Below, piece after piece: positions 34,160-43,105 of a stretch of 64,000 nucleotides of DNA; the stretch's first letter is position 1, and each line of letters starts with the position of its first letter. The notes beneath the pieces are model-generated. The model saw only the letters and a list, made by a program, of their open reading frames with translations, searched no databases and was not told the DNA's origin. Made by a program: the position numbers and the translations under genes. The stretch comes from CAVVST01 sp963750995 (GTDB lineage: Bacteria > Acidobacteriota > Vicinamibacteria > Vicinamibacterales > UBA2999): positions 1,240,001 to 1,304,000 of the forward strand of contig CAVVST010000002.1 in the NCBI GenBank assembly GCA_963750995.1, written 5' to 3'.

Positions 34160-35485
34160 CTACTCGAACGCCTGCGGACGATACACGCTGAGAATCTCAG
34201 CCACCATCGCCTCGTACGACGGGAACCGGGTCTGGTCGTAGCAGCCAAGCGGATTCTCCGGGGCGTTGACCAGGCACGCGTTGCAGAACGTGCACGGGTT
34301 CGACGGGCGGCCGATCCCCTTGGCGAACTGCTGGACCAGGTCATTGTTGGCGATCAGCGGGCGTCCGATGGTCACCGCGTCACAGTCACCGCGCGAGATC
34401 GCGTCCTCGATGATCTGGGCCGTCTGGAATCCTCCCGTCACCAGCACGGGAAGGTCGCCCACCACCTTCTTGATCGCGCGGGCGTCGGGAATGTTCATCC
34501 CCTCGATCCGATCCTTCGGGCCGCGAGCCGTTTCCCACCGGCGTTTGAAGATGTCGGCCGTGAGCTTGCCCGTGAACAGGATGTAATTGCGCAGCGCCAG
34601 CACGCCGCTGGAGATCAGGCTGTCATACGCCTTTTTCAGCTCCTCGACCGGAAGATCGCCGGCGGGGTTCTTCGGATGCGGAAACGAGGCGCCCGTGGAG
34701 ACGACGATGGCGTCCACGCCGTCCTCTTTGAGCCATTGGCACACCTGTTTGGAGTCTTCGAGGGTGTTGCCCGGTTTCTCTTCCGGCAGGAGCGAGTCGT
34801 TGTATTCCACCGCGCTGATCTTCATCTGCAGGTGGAAGTCGCGGCCGACACGAGCACGGATCGCCTGGACGATTTCGCGGACGAATCGCGCGCGGTTCGC
34901 CAGCACGCCGCCGTATTCGTCGGTCCGGTCGTTGATCCCGGAGCTGAGAAACTGGGTGATCAGGTAGCCGTTGGCGCCGTGCAGCTCGACCCCGTCGAGC
35001 CCCGCCTCGCGCGCGCGCCTCGCTCCCTCGGCGAACGCCTGCACGGTCTCCTTGATCTGCGGCAGCGTCATCGCCTCGCACTCGAAGCCGTGAAGCGGGT
35101 CGCGCTTGCTCGTCGAACTCAGGCCGGGTGGCGGAGAGTCGACCGTCGGGATGTCCCGCTGGCGGCCGCCATGGCTGAGTTGGAGGATGTACTTACAGTC
35201 ATGTTCGTGTACCGCCTTGCCGAGCGCCCGCCAGAACGGAATGCGATCGTCGCTGACGATCGTCGCGTAATTCGGCAGGATCCGGCCTCGCGGGTGCACC
35301 GGCACGAACGACGACACGATCGCGCCCACGCCCGACCGGGCAAACTTGACCTCCCAGTTAATCCGCGCTTGCGCACCGGTGCCGTCGTAGTTGTCGAAGC
35401 GGCCAGCGAGATTGGAGCGCAAAATGCGGTTCTTAATCGTGAGGTTCCGGAAGCTCAATGGCGAGAAGATCTTTTCGTACGGCAT
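34160..35485 (-). CDS. NADH:flavin oxidoreductase, Old Yellow Enzyme family
   Basis: 441 residues. FMN TIM barrel: FSPLSFRNLTIKNRILRSNL, LQLSHGGRQRDIP, AFAEGARRAREAGLDGVELH followed by GANGYLITQFLS (active-site HxxN), NDRTDEYGG, VLVTGGFQTAQI and CDAVTIGRPLI. The C-terminal part has PCTFCNACL...GCYD, a Cys cluster like that of the 2,4-dienoyl-CoA reductase branch. OYEs reduce alpha,beta-unsaturated carbonyls; plant relatives reduce oxophytodienoate. It heads the minus-strand operon with the protease-nuclease and caspase-like genes. Ninety-eight bases separate it from the divergent haem peroxidase. A paralogue lies at 51389-52771. Confidence 0.9.
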   Translation of the reverse strand: MPYEKIFSPLSFRNLTIKNRILRSNLAGRFDNYDGTGAQARINWEVKFARSGVGAIVSSFVPVHPRGRILPNYATIVSDDRIPFWRALGKAVHEHDCKYILQLSHGGRQRDIPTVDSPPPGLSSTSKRDPLHGFECEAMTLPQIKETVQAFAEGARRAREAGLDGVELHGANGYLITQFLSSGINDRTDEYGGVLANRARFVREIVQAIRARVGRDFHLQMKISAVEYNDSLLPEEKPGNTLEDSKQVCQWLKEDGVDAIVVSTGASFPHPKNPAGDLPVEELKKAYDSLISSGVLALRNYILFTGKLTADIFKRRWETARGPKDRIEGMNIPDARAIKKVVGDLPVLVTGGFQTAQIIEDAISRGDCDAVTIGRPLIANNDLVQQFAKGIGRPSNPCTFCNACLVNAPENPLGCYDQTRFPSYEAMVAEILSVYRPQAFE

Positions 35486-35583
35486 TTGAGTGCGCGGATT
35501 CTATCGTACGCGTGCCTTCCGCTACGCGAAGTGTTCGTGACAGAATCAGCGCGCCGAAATCATAGACGGCTTCGCGAGGCGAG

Positions 35584-37366
35584 ATGGCGGACAGACTGCT
35601 TGGACGGATAGGCGACTTCCTGCAACATCGCACCCCCTGGTACAAGCTCCCCAGACTGCTCTCGGTGCCCCGGCTGGTCGAGATCCGCAACCAGTTGAGG
35701 CGTGAGAACTTGTACGACACGGAGGAGCCAGCGTTTCAGCGGAAGCCGGTCCCCGCCAACCTCGATCCCGCGCTCCACAACGAGCGCACGGTGGACGGCA
35801 CCTATAACGACCTCGCGTTTCCCGAGATGGGCAGCTGCGGCCGCCGGTTCGGACGCAACGTGCCGCTCGAACACACGTTTCCCGACAAAGCCAACCTGAT
35901 GACGCCGAGCCCGCGACAGGTCAGCCGCGAGCTGATGACGCGTGCCCAGTTTCAGCCGGCGACGATTCTCAACCTGCTGGCCGCGGCCTAGGATCCAGTT
36001 CATGGTGCACGACTGGTTCGTGCACAAGCGAAGCACGACTGAGTTTGTCGAGATCCCACTCGTGCCGGGCGACGACTGGTCCGACCCCAGCATGGAAGGT
36101 GCCGCGGACCGAGCCGGATCCGGCCCCGGCCGGCTCGAAGCGTCCCCCCGCCTACGTGAACCCGAACGGCCATTGGTGGGACGGCTCGCAGATTTACGGG
36201 TCCGATCCGGTCGTGGCCACGAAACTGCGAACGGGCGAGGGTGGCCAGCTGAAGGTCGACGCCATGAAGATGCTGCCGGTCGATCCCGACAGCGGCGTGC
36301 ATTTGAGCGGGTTCACCGAGAACTGGTGGGTCGGGCTGGCGATGCTGCACACGCTGTTCACGTGCGAGCACAACCACATCTGCGACGTGCTCGCCAAAGA
36401 ACATCCAGACTGGAACGACGCGCAGCTGTACGGCAAGGCGAAGCTGATCAACTCCGCCCTGATGGCGAAGATTCATACGGTGGAATGGACCTGCGCCATC
36501 CTGCCGCATCCCATCATCCAGCTCGCCATGCGCACGAACTGGTACGGCCTCAGCGATCAGGATCTGCAGGAAGTGTTTGCGTTCCTCGGCGAGGACGAAC
36601 TTCTCGGCGGCCTGGTCGGCTCCAAGGCCGACCATACACTCCGCGCCGTATGCGTTGACCGAGGAGTTCGTCGCGGTCTACCGGATGCACCCGCTGATTC
36701 CCGACGAGCTGACGACGCGATCGCTGAAGACCGACAAGGAGATGGAAACGATTCAACTGCCGGACATGTTTGGCCGCAAGACGCCTGGCGTGGTGAGCCG
36801 CGTCGGCATGCTGGACCTGTATTACTCCTTCGGGTCGCGCCCACCCGGGAGCCCTCACGCTCCACAACTACCCGAAGCACCTGCAGAACCTCAGGCGCGA
36901 CGACGGCGAGCATCTCGATCTCGCGGCAGTGGATATCTTCCGCGACCGTGAGCGAGGCGTGCCGCGCTACAACGCGTTCCGCCAGCTCCTGCACAAGGAG
37001 CCGGTGAAGTCGTTCGACGAGCTGACCGACAACCCGGTGTGGCGCGAGGAACTTCGCAAGGTCTACGGCAACGACGTCAACAAGGTCGACCTGATGACCG
37101 GTCTGTACGCCGAGCCGCTGCCGCCAGGCTTCGGCTTCAGCGAGACGGCGTTCCTGATCTTCGTGCTGATGGCGTCGCGACGGCTCAAGAGCGACCGCTT
37201 CTTCACGGACGACTATCGCGCGGAGCTCTACACCGAGACCGGGTTGAAGTTCATCGACGAGACCACGATGGGGACGGTGCTGAAGCGTCACTATCCGGAG
37301 CTGGCGCCGGCGCTCGAGGGGCTGGACAACGCTTTCAAGCCGTGGAAAGCGACCAGGCCCGCCTGA
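35584..37366 (+). CDS. animal-type haem peroxidase, fatty-acid alpha-dioxygenase/cyclooxygenase-like (frameshifted)
   Basis: About 592 residues over four single-base shifts (near 35991, 36098, 36640 and 36851). Blocks: TPSPRQVSRELMTR, then WIQFMVHDWFVHK (distal His), PNGHWWDGSQIYGSDP, SGFTENWWVGLAMLHTLFTC followed by EHNHICDVLAKEHPDW (proximal His), PYALTEEFVAVYRMHPLIPD, ALTLHNYPKHLQNLRRDD and PRYNAFRQLLHKEP. The FMVHDW, WWDGSQIYG and EHNxICD pattern is that of plant alpha-dioxygenases and bacterial cyclooxygenase-like peroxidases, which oxygenate fatty acids. The usual Arg/Lys before EHN is Cys here. Conserved residues survive every shift. Divergent from the Old Yellow Enzyme. Confidence 0.85.
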
Positions 37367-37380
37367 CGTAGACTCTCACC

Positions 37381-38721
37381 ATGCTGCTCCCCGTCGTCTT
37401 GCTTGGTCTGCTCATCAGCCAGACGACGACGCCCGCCCAGGCTCCGGCAGGGACCCTGCTCGAGTCGGCGAAGCTGGGCGACCTCCCCGCCGTCCGCGCC
37501 CTGCTCGCCAGGCGCGCCCCGGTGGATGCCGCTGATCGCCGCGGCCTGACCCCGCTCATGTGGGCGGCGGCAGGCGGCCACACGGAGATCGTGCGGCAGC
37601 TCCTCGATGGCGGTGCCGTGGTGGATCGGCGCGCCGCCGACGGCACCACCGCGTTGATGACCGCGTCGGTCAACGGTTTCACGGAAATCGTCCGCGCACT
37701 CGTGCTCAAGGGCGCCGACGTCGCCGCCACGAGGGGCGGGATGACGGCTCGCCAGCTCGCCGCCGCCCGCGGGCATGCCGCCACCGCCATGGTGCTCGAA
37801 CAAGCCGAGGCACTCGGTCGCAGGCTGTTGCAGGCCGCGACCGAAGGCAACGACACTCTCGTCCGCCAGGTACTCGCGCTGGGCGCGCCGGCCAACATCA
37901 CTGACGAGCGCGGCGTGACCGCGTTGATGCTCGCGGCACGCAACGGCGACCTCGGCATGATGCAGTCGCTCCTGTCGAGAGGCGCCGACGCGACGATTCG
38001 CGACACCCAGGGACGTTCGGTGTTCGAGTGGGCTGAACCCTCACCAACCACCGCGAAATACGTCGTGGCGTTCCTCGTCGATCGCGGCGTCTCGAAGGAG
38101 ATGCCTCGCGCCGGCACGCCCCCGCCGTCGCCGCAGGTCAAAGCCAGCCTGGCGACGCTCGCGGCGATCCTGGGGCGCGTACCGGCGGCGTCTCCGCCGG
38201 TGCAGACGGCACAGCGCCGGGCGAATGCCGCGCTGTCGCAGCTCCAGGCTCTGTCGGCGAAGTGGCCTGCCGACTCGCCCGACGATTATCGCGACAACCT
38301 TGCGTCATACATCGCCGCGGTCGAGGCGGCGCTGAAAGCCGGCAATGCCGGGAGGCTTGCCGCGACCCTGGACGCCGTCGCCGAGGATCTCGAGGTGAAG
38401 CTCGAACACTGCGCGAAGAGCGGCGGCCGGCTTGGAGGTTCGGTTGTCGTGCGCGTGCGAACGCTGCAGGGCGGCACCGAAAGCCGCAGCTGGCAGGTGT
38501 TCTACATGCCGCGCGTCTTCGAAGCCGCCAGCAGCGCCACTCCGGACCTGTTTCCCCAGTTGAGCAGTCCAACCGAAGAGATGCTGGTGCCGGGCAGATA
38601 CGTCATGTGGGTCAGGGATCCGGCCACTGCCCGCCTCGGCGAACGCACCGTCGTCAAGGTCGGCGAGGGACGGAAGGAGCTGCTTCTCGATCTTCCCGTT
38701 CCCGCTGCGCTGCCGCAATGA
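37381..38721 (+). CDS. exported ankyrin-repeat protein
   Basis: 446 residues. Signal peptide (MLLPVVLLGLLISQTTTPAQ), then about five ankyrin repeats (GLTPLMWAAAGGHTEIVRQL, GTTALMTASVNGFTEIVRAL, GVTALMLAARNGDLGMMQSL), then a helical segment (about 260-350) and a beta-rich C-terminus (GGSVVVRVRTLQGGTESRSW, VPGRYVMWVRDPATARLGER). Its stop overlaps the ATG of the membrane TIR gene (38718-38721), so the two products are coupled and may act as a pair across the inner membrane. Stands 14 bases after the peroxidase gene, possibly the same transcript. Confidence 0.85.
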   Translation: MLLPVVLLGLLISQTTTPAQAPAGTLLESAKLGDLPAVRALLARRAPVDAADRRGLTPLMWAAAGGHTEIVRQLLDGGAVVDRRAADGTTALMTASVNGFTEIVRALVLKGADVAATRGGMTARQLAAARGHAATAMVLEQAEALGRRLLQAATEGNDTLVRQVLALGAPANITDERGVTALMLAARNGDLGMMQSLLSRGADATIRDTQGRSVFEWAEPSPTTAKYVVAFLVDRGVSKEMPRAGTPPPSPQVKASLATLAAILGRVPAASPPVQTAQRRANAALSQLQALSAKWPADSPDDYRDNLASYIAAVEAALKAGNAGRLAATLDAVAEDLEVKLEHCAKSGGRLGGSVVVRVRTLQGGTESRSWQVFYMPRVFEAASSATPDLFPQLSSPTEEMLVPGRYVMWVRDPATARLGERTVVKVGEGRKELLLDLPVPAALPQ

Positions 38722-39755
38722 CCAGCGGCGCCCGTCTCTTCGGGCGCCATCGGCGGGTGTGGCTGGCGGCCGCCGCTGTCGTGCTCGCCGGGGTTGCCGC
38801 CGCATTCGTTCCGCAGCCTGCAGCTATCGCCGGGACGACGACTACCGCGCCGTGGGCATTTGCAATGCTCGCCTCCGCGGCAATCGTGACGCTCGCGATC
38901 CTCCCGTTCATCGTGTGGCGGGCCGCGGCGCGGCCGCGTGTCTGGGTGGCGATGGCGGTGCTGTCGCTGGCACTCGGGCTGGCGTCGTTCACCGCCGGCG
39001 GCTACGCGCAGCGCGCGTGCACGGCGCGCTACGGCGGCAGGCCTGTCGTGATCGGGACGGATCTCACGCCGCTTGGCAGCGACTACCGGCAGGCGAACCC
39101 CGAGCTCTCGAGCGAGGAGCTGTTGTTCGACGCGGCTGGCGTGGCGGAAAGAGTCTGGACACCGGCGTCGATCGGCCGCTGCACGATCTTCATCAGCAGC
39201 ACCTATTTCCTGTGGATCCCGTTCCTCGTCGTCTGCCTGGTGGCAACGGCGCAGGCAGTGCCGACCTCGATCCTGGCGCCGATGCGGCTGGACGGCCCGG
39301 CGCCGCAGGCGCGTGTGGAACTGCCGGTGCTGTACGACGTCTTCGTGAGCTACAGGCACCAGGGCGAGGACATGCGGTTCGCGAGGGATCTCGTCGCCGC
39401 GCTCGAGGCCGAAGGCTACCGCGTGGCGATTGACGAGCGCGACTTCCCTGCCAACGCCAGTTTCCTGAAGGAAATGGAGCGCGCCATCCGCCAGAGCCGC
39501 TTCACGGTCGCCGTGCTCTCGCCGCGCTACCTGGAAAGCGGCAACACCGAGGAAGAGGCGATTATCACCAGGGTGCTCGACCTGGGCGACCGGAAGCGCC
39601 GGCTCATTCCGCTGGTGATCGAACCCGTGACGCTGCCGGTGTGGCTGTACGGCATCGTCGGTATCGACTGGACCAAGCGCGATCCGCTGGTGGATCCGTT
39701 CGACAAACTCAAGGCGACACTCGGCGCGCCGCTCGGTCCCAGCGTATCCTCATAG
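38718..39755 (+). CDS. membrane-anchored TIR-domain protein
   Basis: 345 residues. Four hydrophobic segments (VWLAAAAVVLAGVAAAF, FAMLASAAIVTLAILPFIVW, VWVAMAVLSLALGLASFTAG, YFLWIPFLVVCLVATAQAV), with a soluble loop between the third and fourth. The C-terminal ~205-340 is a TIR domain: LYDVFVSYRHQGEDMRFARD, GYRVAIDERDFPANASFLKE followed by MERAIRQSRF (the Glu expected of NAD+-cleaving TIRs), VAVLSPRYLESG and RRLIPLVIE. ATGA overlap with the ankyrin gene. TIR domains either hydrolyse NAD+ or scaffold; with the Glu present, catalysis is possible. Confidence 0.88.
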   Translation: MTSGARLFGRHRRVWLAAAAVVLAGVAAAFVPQPAAIAGTTTTAPWAFAMLASAAIVTLAILPFIVWRAAARPRVWVAMAVLSLALGLASFTAGGYAQRACTARYGGRPVVIGTDLTPLGSDYRQANPELSSEELLFDAAGVAERVWTPASIGRCTIFISSTYFLWIPFLVVCLVATAQAVPTSILAPMRLDGPAPQARVELPVLYDVFVSYRHQGEDMRFARDLVAALEAEGYRVAIDERDFPANASFLKEMERAIRQSRFTVAVLSPRYLESGNTEEEAIITRVLDLGDRKRRLIPLVIEPVTLPVWLYGIVGIDWTKRDPLVDPFDKLKATLGAPLGPSVSS

Positions 39756-39757
39756 CC

Positions 39758-40171
39758 ATGACGACCGCACAGGGGCAGGCCACCGTCGCGCATGGTGCGC
39801 AGGCGATCAGACGATATCGCTTCGTGCTGATGGCCAGCATCGTCCTGAATGTCGCGGTCGCCTTCTTCATCATCTTCTCGCCTGATGGCTTTACGAACCT
39901 GTTGCAGCAGCCGGACGCGTTCCCCAAGGCCTGGCCGCGGCACTGGGGCTTTCAGCTGCTCGCCATCAACGGGCTCTACCTGCCGGGATTCCGGGATCCG
40001 GTCCGGAACCGGTGGCCGAACTGGTGCGGAATCGTGATCCGGGCCACCTTTGCCCTGTTCTTCCTCAGCCAGGGAGACGGCTTCGTGCCAATGGGGATCT
40101 ACGACGGCCTCTCAGGCCTGGCTCTGCTGTTTACCTACCTCCCCGTCGTCAAGTCCGCACCTCGTTCGTAG
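39758..40171 (+). CDS. small integral membrane protein, unknown
   Basis: 137 residues with four predicted helices (FVLMASIVLNVAVAFFIIF, FQLLAINGLYLPGF, CGIVIRATFALFFLS, LSGLALLFTYLPVV). It begins two bases after the TIR stop, so it is probably the third gene of that operon. No family named with confidence. The TAG stop lies in the GTAGTGTC edge of a REP element, so insertion of the repeat may have set its C-terminus. Confidence 0.75.
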   Translation: MTTAQGQATVAHGAQAIRRYRFVLMASIVLNVAVAFFIIFSPDGFTNLLQQPDAFPKAWPRHWGFQLLAINGLYLPGFRDPVRNRWPNWCGIVIRATFALFFLSQGDGFVPMGIYDGLSGLALLFTYLPVVKSAPRS

Positions 40172-40318
40172 TGTCTGTCTTCAGGCGGACCCCGAAGGAT
40201 CTTGAACCACGACGACACGACGAACACGACGGTGCTGCACATGTGGTGATCGTCGTGATCGTCGTGGTTGAATTCGCCAGCGATCGACGGGCATGTCCGG
40301 CTAAAGCCGGACACTACG
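40168..40318. repeat. REP type A and type B hairpins enclosing a CACGACG repeat
   Basis: Type A (GTAGTGTCTGTCTTCAGGCG, imperfect stem) at 40168-40192 carries the stop codon of the preceding gene. Then comes a CACGACG-rich stretch (40200-40270), and type B (GTCCGGCTAAAGCCGGACAC) at 40295-40318. This opens the 640-bp non-coding gap 40172-40811, which is filled with repeats and shows no gene. Confidence 0.75.
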
Positions 40319-40342
40319 ACATCATCGCGACACCGGACTCTC

Positions 40343-40411
40343 GTAGTGTCCGCCTTCAGGCGGACCTGAGGAAAATCCCTCATTCGAGGTCCGGCTAAAG
40401 CCGGACGCTAC
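40343..40411. repeat. REP-like doublet
   Basis: GTAGTGTCCGCCTTCAGGCG opens type A; the spacer is TGAGGAAAATCCCTCATTCG, itself a small inverted repeat (GAGG...CCTC); type B GTCCGGCTAAAGCCGGAC follows and ends in CTACG. This is the clearest complete A-spacer-B unit in the window. Confidence 0.8.
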
Positions 40412-40424
40412 GTACGTCACGCGA

Positions 40425-40505
40425 ACCAACCACGACGCGCACGACGAGGACAAAATGCCGACCAACCAGTTCGTGGCGTCGTGCCGTCGTGTCGTCGTGG
40501 TTTTG
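40425..40505. repeat. CACGACG-rich repeat
   Basis: Imperfect iterations of CACGACG and CGTCGTG (AACCACGACGCGCACGACGA, then GTCGTGCCGTCGTGTCGTCG). The same word set recurs next to REP doublets at 46.4, 59.5, 61.3 and 62.2-62.5 kb. No open frame of note. Confidence 0.6.
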
Positions 40506-40518
40506 ACGTACGTCGCCC

Positions 40519-40692
40519 TAGTGTCCGCCTTCGCGTCCGTAGTGTCCGCCTTCAGGCGGACCTAAGGAAAATCCCTCATCGAGGTCCGGCTGAAGCCGGA
40601 CACGACCTACGTCGCGTGAAAGATCCACCACGCGAGCACGAACAATCGAACAGCTCACGTCGTGGCCGTCGTGTCGTCGTGGTTTGAAATAC
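40519..40692. repeat. REP-like doublet with partial copy, then CACGACG repeat
   Basis: A truncated type A (AGTGTCCGCCTTCGCGTCC) precedes a full A (GTAGTGTCCGCCTTCAGGCG). The spacer is nearly identical to that of the doublet at 40343. Type B follows as GTCCGGCTGAAGCCGGAC, then a CACGACG/CGTCGTG stretch to 40692. The 40693-40811 tail holds only the AfsA gene's upstream region. Confidence 0.75.
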
Positions 40693-40811
40693 GTCGTCGG
40701 TAGTTCTTCTACCGTTCGGTCCCGGCCTTTTCTTCGTTTCACTCTCAGAAGTCGCCGCCGCAGAAGTTCTCCAGCGCGGCGGAATTCACACCACGGTTAC
40801 GAGGGAAGGCC

Positions 40812-41756
40812 ATGTCAGTAGTGTCCCAACACACTGGAATCGGTACGGTTCCGCTCGAGGCCACGCCGGCAGCACTGCGCGCGCTGGTCCACAAGCACAC
40901 GCTTGAAAACGTGCTGCTGACCGGAATCAGCACCTGCGGAAACGAAGCGTTCAGCTGCACCGGCCGGCTGCCGAACGACCATCTGTTCTTCAACGACGCC
41001 GGCAGGTCGCCGCGTCAGGACATCCTGTTCTACACGGAACTGGGAAGGCAGGCGAGCCTCGCCATCTCCCATGCGTTCCTGGAGGTCAGCAGCGGAGACG
41101 TCTTCATCTTCGAAGGCTCCGACGCGACCATGACTGAGGCGGCGTGGAGCAAGACGATTCACGACGATGCCGATCGCGTCGTGATGGACGTCGCCATCCA
41201 GGAAATCACGAGGCGCAGGAACAACGCCGTCAACCGTGTTGTTGCACGGCATCGCATGTTTGTCGGCAACGAACTGGTGTTCCACGGCACGGGGGCGTGG
41301 ACCGTACAACCGGCGGCGTTGTTCCAGCGCCTGCGCAGAACGTCACCTCGGGGATCGTCGCCCGCGCCGGTCGATGTTGCCCGGCGCCAGCCGATATCCA
41401 ACGTCGTCATCACCGCGCCGGCGCATGGCGAGGACCGGGCATCGTTCACCTCTTCGCTGATCGTCGATTACATGCACCCCTATTTCTTCGATCACCCCTG
41501 CGATCACATCCCGGGCATGCTGCTGCTGGAAGGCTGCGCGCAGCTCGCGCTGGCGGCGTTCGAGGACGTCACGTCCGTGCCATCCGGGCGGTCAGCCATC
41601 TGCTCGTACGACATGGACTTCGCGCAATTCGTGGAGCGCGGCATGCCGACGACGCTCACGGCCCAGGTGAACGCAGAGGACGACGTCGAGATCGTGATTT
41701 CCCAGCCGGACGTCGTGTGCGGCACGGCGACGATGCGGGTGGCTTTCCCGGTGTGA
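40812..41756 (+). CDS. AfsA-type (A-factor biosynthesis) double-hotdog protein
   Basis: 314 residues with two hotdog halves, about 20-180 and 190-312. The first has VHKHTLENVLLTGIS and LFFNDAGRSPRQDILFYTEL, with QASLAISHAF; the second has VDYMHPYFFDHPCDHIPGML, then LLEGCAQLALAAF. The DHPxDHxPGMLLLE signature is that of AfsA, which in Streptomyces condenses a beta-ketoacyl chain with dihydroxyacetone phosphate to begin gamma-butyrolactone hormones. AGGGAAGG lies just before the ATG. It leads a five-gene plus-strand operon; the FAD oxidoreductase starts one base after the stop. Lipid or polyketide-like precursor condensation is the family-based guess; product unknown. Confidence 0.85.
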   Translation: MSVVSQHTGIGTVPLEATPAALRALVHKHTLENVLLTGISTCGNEAFSCTGRLPNDHLFFNDAGRSPRQDILFYTELGRQASLAISHAFLEVSSGDVFIFEGSDATMTEAAWSKTIHDDADRVVMDVAIQEITRRRNNAVNRVVARHRMFVGNELVFHGTGAWTVQPAALFQRLRRTSPRGSSPAPVDVARRQPISNVVITAPAHGEDRASFTSSLIVDYMHPYFFDHPCDHIPGMLLLEGCAQLALAAFEDVTSVPSGRSAICSYDMDFAQFVERGMPTTLTAQVNAEDDVEIVISQPDVVCGTATMRVAFPV

Positions 41757-41757
41757 C

Positions 41758-43090
41758 ATGGCTCGGACACACGTGGGTACGCAGAATCGGTGGATCGTCG
41801 TCGGTGGAGGGGCCTCCGGGCTGGCCGCTGCCTTCTTTCTGAAGCAGCGCGGCCTCGACCCGGTCATTGTCGAGCGGGACAGCGTCATCGGCGGCCGCAT
41901 GGCGACGGTGCGGCTTGGCGAACGATCGCTCGACTGCGGCGGCAAGAACATCGGCCGCGGCTACACGTTGTTTCGCCGGTTCGCGGACTCCCTCGGCACG
42001 CATCCGCTCGAGTACTTCGGCCTCAATTCATCGCAGGCGATTGACGGCCGCGTCCGGACGCTGGAGGCCGGTTCTCGCTGGCGGTCGATGGCGGACATGG
42101 CCCGCGGCCTCGCCGCACGAGACGTCGTGCGATTCGGGCGCCTGCTCTGGAATGTCAAGTCAGACGAGGCCACCGGCTACCTCGGATCGCCGTTCGCCCG
42201 CGCGCTCGGCAACCAGTACCGACGGGCGCCCGGCCAGCCATTACTTCTCGCCGGAATTCTGCCGGCGGATCCTCCGTCCGATGAGCGTTCGCATGAACGG
42301 CGCAGAACCGGACGAGATCTACATGGGCAACCTGACGTCGAACGTGCGGATGCTGCTCGACACTTACGAACAATTCACGCACGGCCTGGCGCCGCTTCTC
42401 AGTGCCTTCCACGCGCGTTACGACGTGCGGCTCAACACGGCGACGGAAGGGCTGCTCGTGGACGGCGGCCGGATCACCGGCGTGCGGGTCAGGTATCCGG
42501 ACGGCCAGAGGGCCAACCTGCACGGCGCGGGCGTCATCGTTGCGACGCCCGCGCCGGTGGCGGCGGGCTTCACCGAGCCGATACTGCCGGACCTGGCCCG
42601 GCGGCTGCGATCGATTGCCTACTACCCGGTGTCGCTGGTGATTGCCGAATACGATCGGCCGATTTTTTCACCGGCGGTGCGCGCGTTCGTCTTCGACAGC
42701 GACCAGTCGGTCAGCAACGCCGGCGCCTACGGCGTCAACGACCTTCACCTGGTCCGCTACACGTTCAGCGGCCGGGCCTCCCGTCAGTACTGCCCGAATA
42801 CCACCGACCCGGAAGCGCTGCTTGCCGGCGGCGAAGCGGCGCTGGCGCGATACGTCCCGGTTCCCCGCAACAGCCGGCGGCGGTTCGTCACGAAGCATTT
42901 CAGTCCCGGCCTGTGCGCCTATGCGCCGCATCACGCGCAGGTGATCGACGGAGTGCAACGGGAGCTGAACAAGGTGGCGGGACTGTACCTTACCGGGGAT
43001 TACATGCAGGGCGCGTCGATCGAGGCGTGCTTCCGCTCCGCCTCCGCCTGTGTCCATCAACTCGCACATCACTCCGCAGCCGTGCACTAG
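41758..43090 (+). CDS. FAD-dependent oxidoreductase, amine-oxidase/protoporphyrinogen-oxidase-like (one frameshift)
   Basis: About 443 residues. The Rossmann start WIVVGGGASGLAAAFFLKQR with VERDSVIGGRMATVRLG binds FAD, and LYLTGDYMQGASIEACFRSA near the end is the second FAD motif. A shift near 42217 joins ALGNQY to DGRPASHYFSPEF. The architecture fits the NAD(P)-binding/FAD amine oxidase superfamily (PPOX, phytoene desaturase, amine oxidase). Sits between AfsA and a HemN-like enzyme. Length 1333 bp is one over a multiple of three, in line with one extra base. Confidence 0.83.
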
Positions 43091-43105
43091 AAAGGGAGAT
43101 CGTCC

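Noticed and set aside
40172..40811. CRISPR array
   Set aside because: Repeats are hairpin doublets in mixed order with short similar spacers; there are no regular 25-40-bp repeats with unique spacers and no cas genes.
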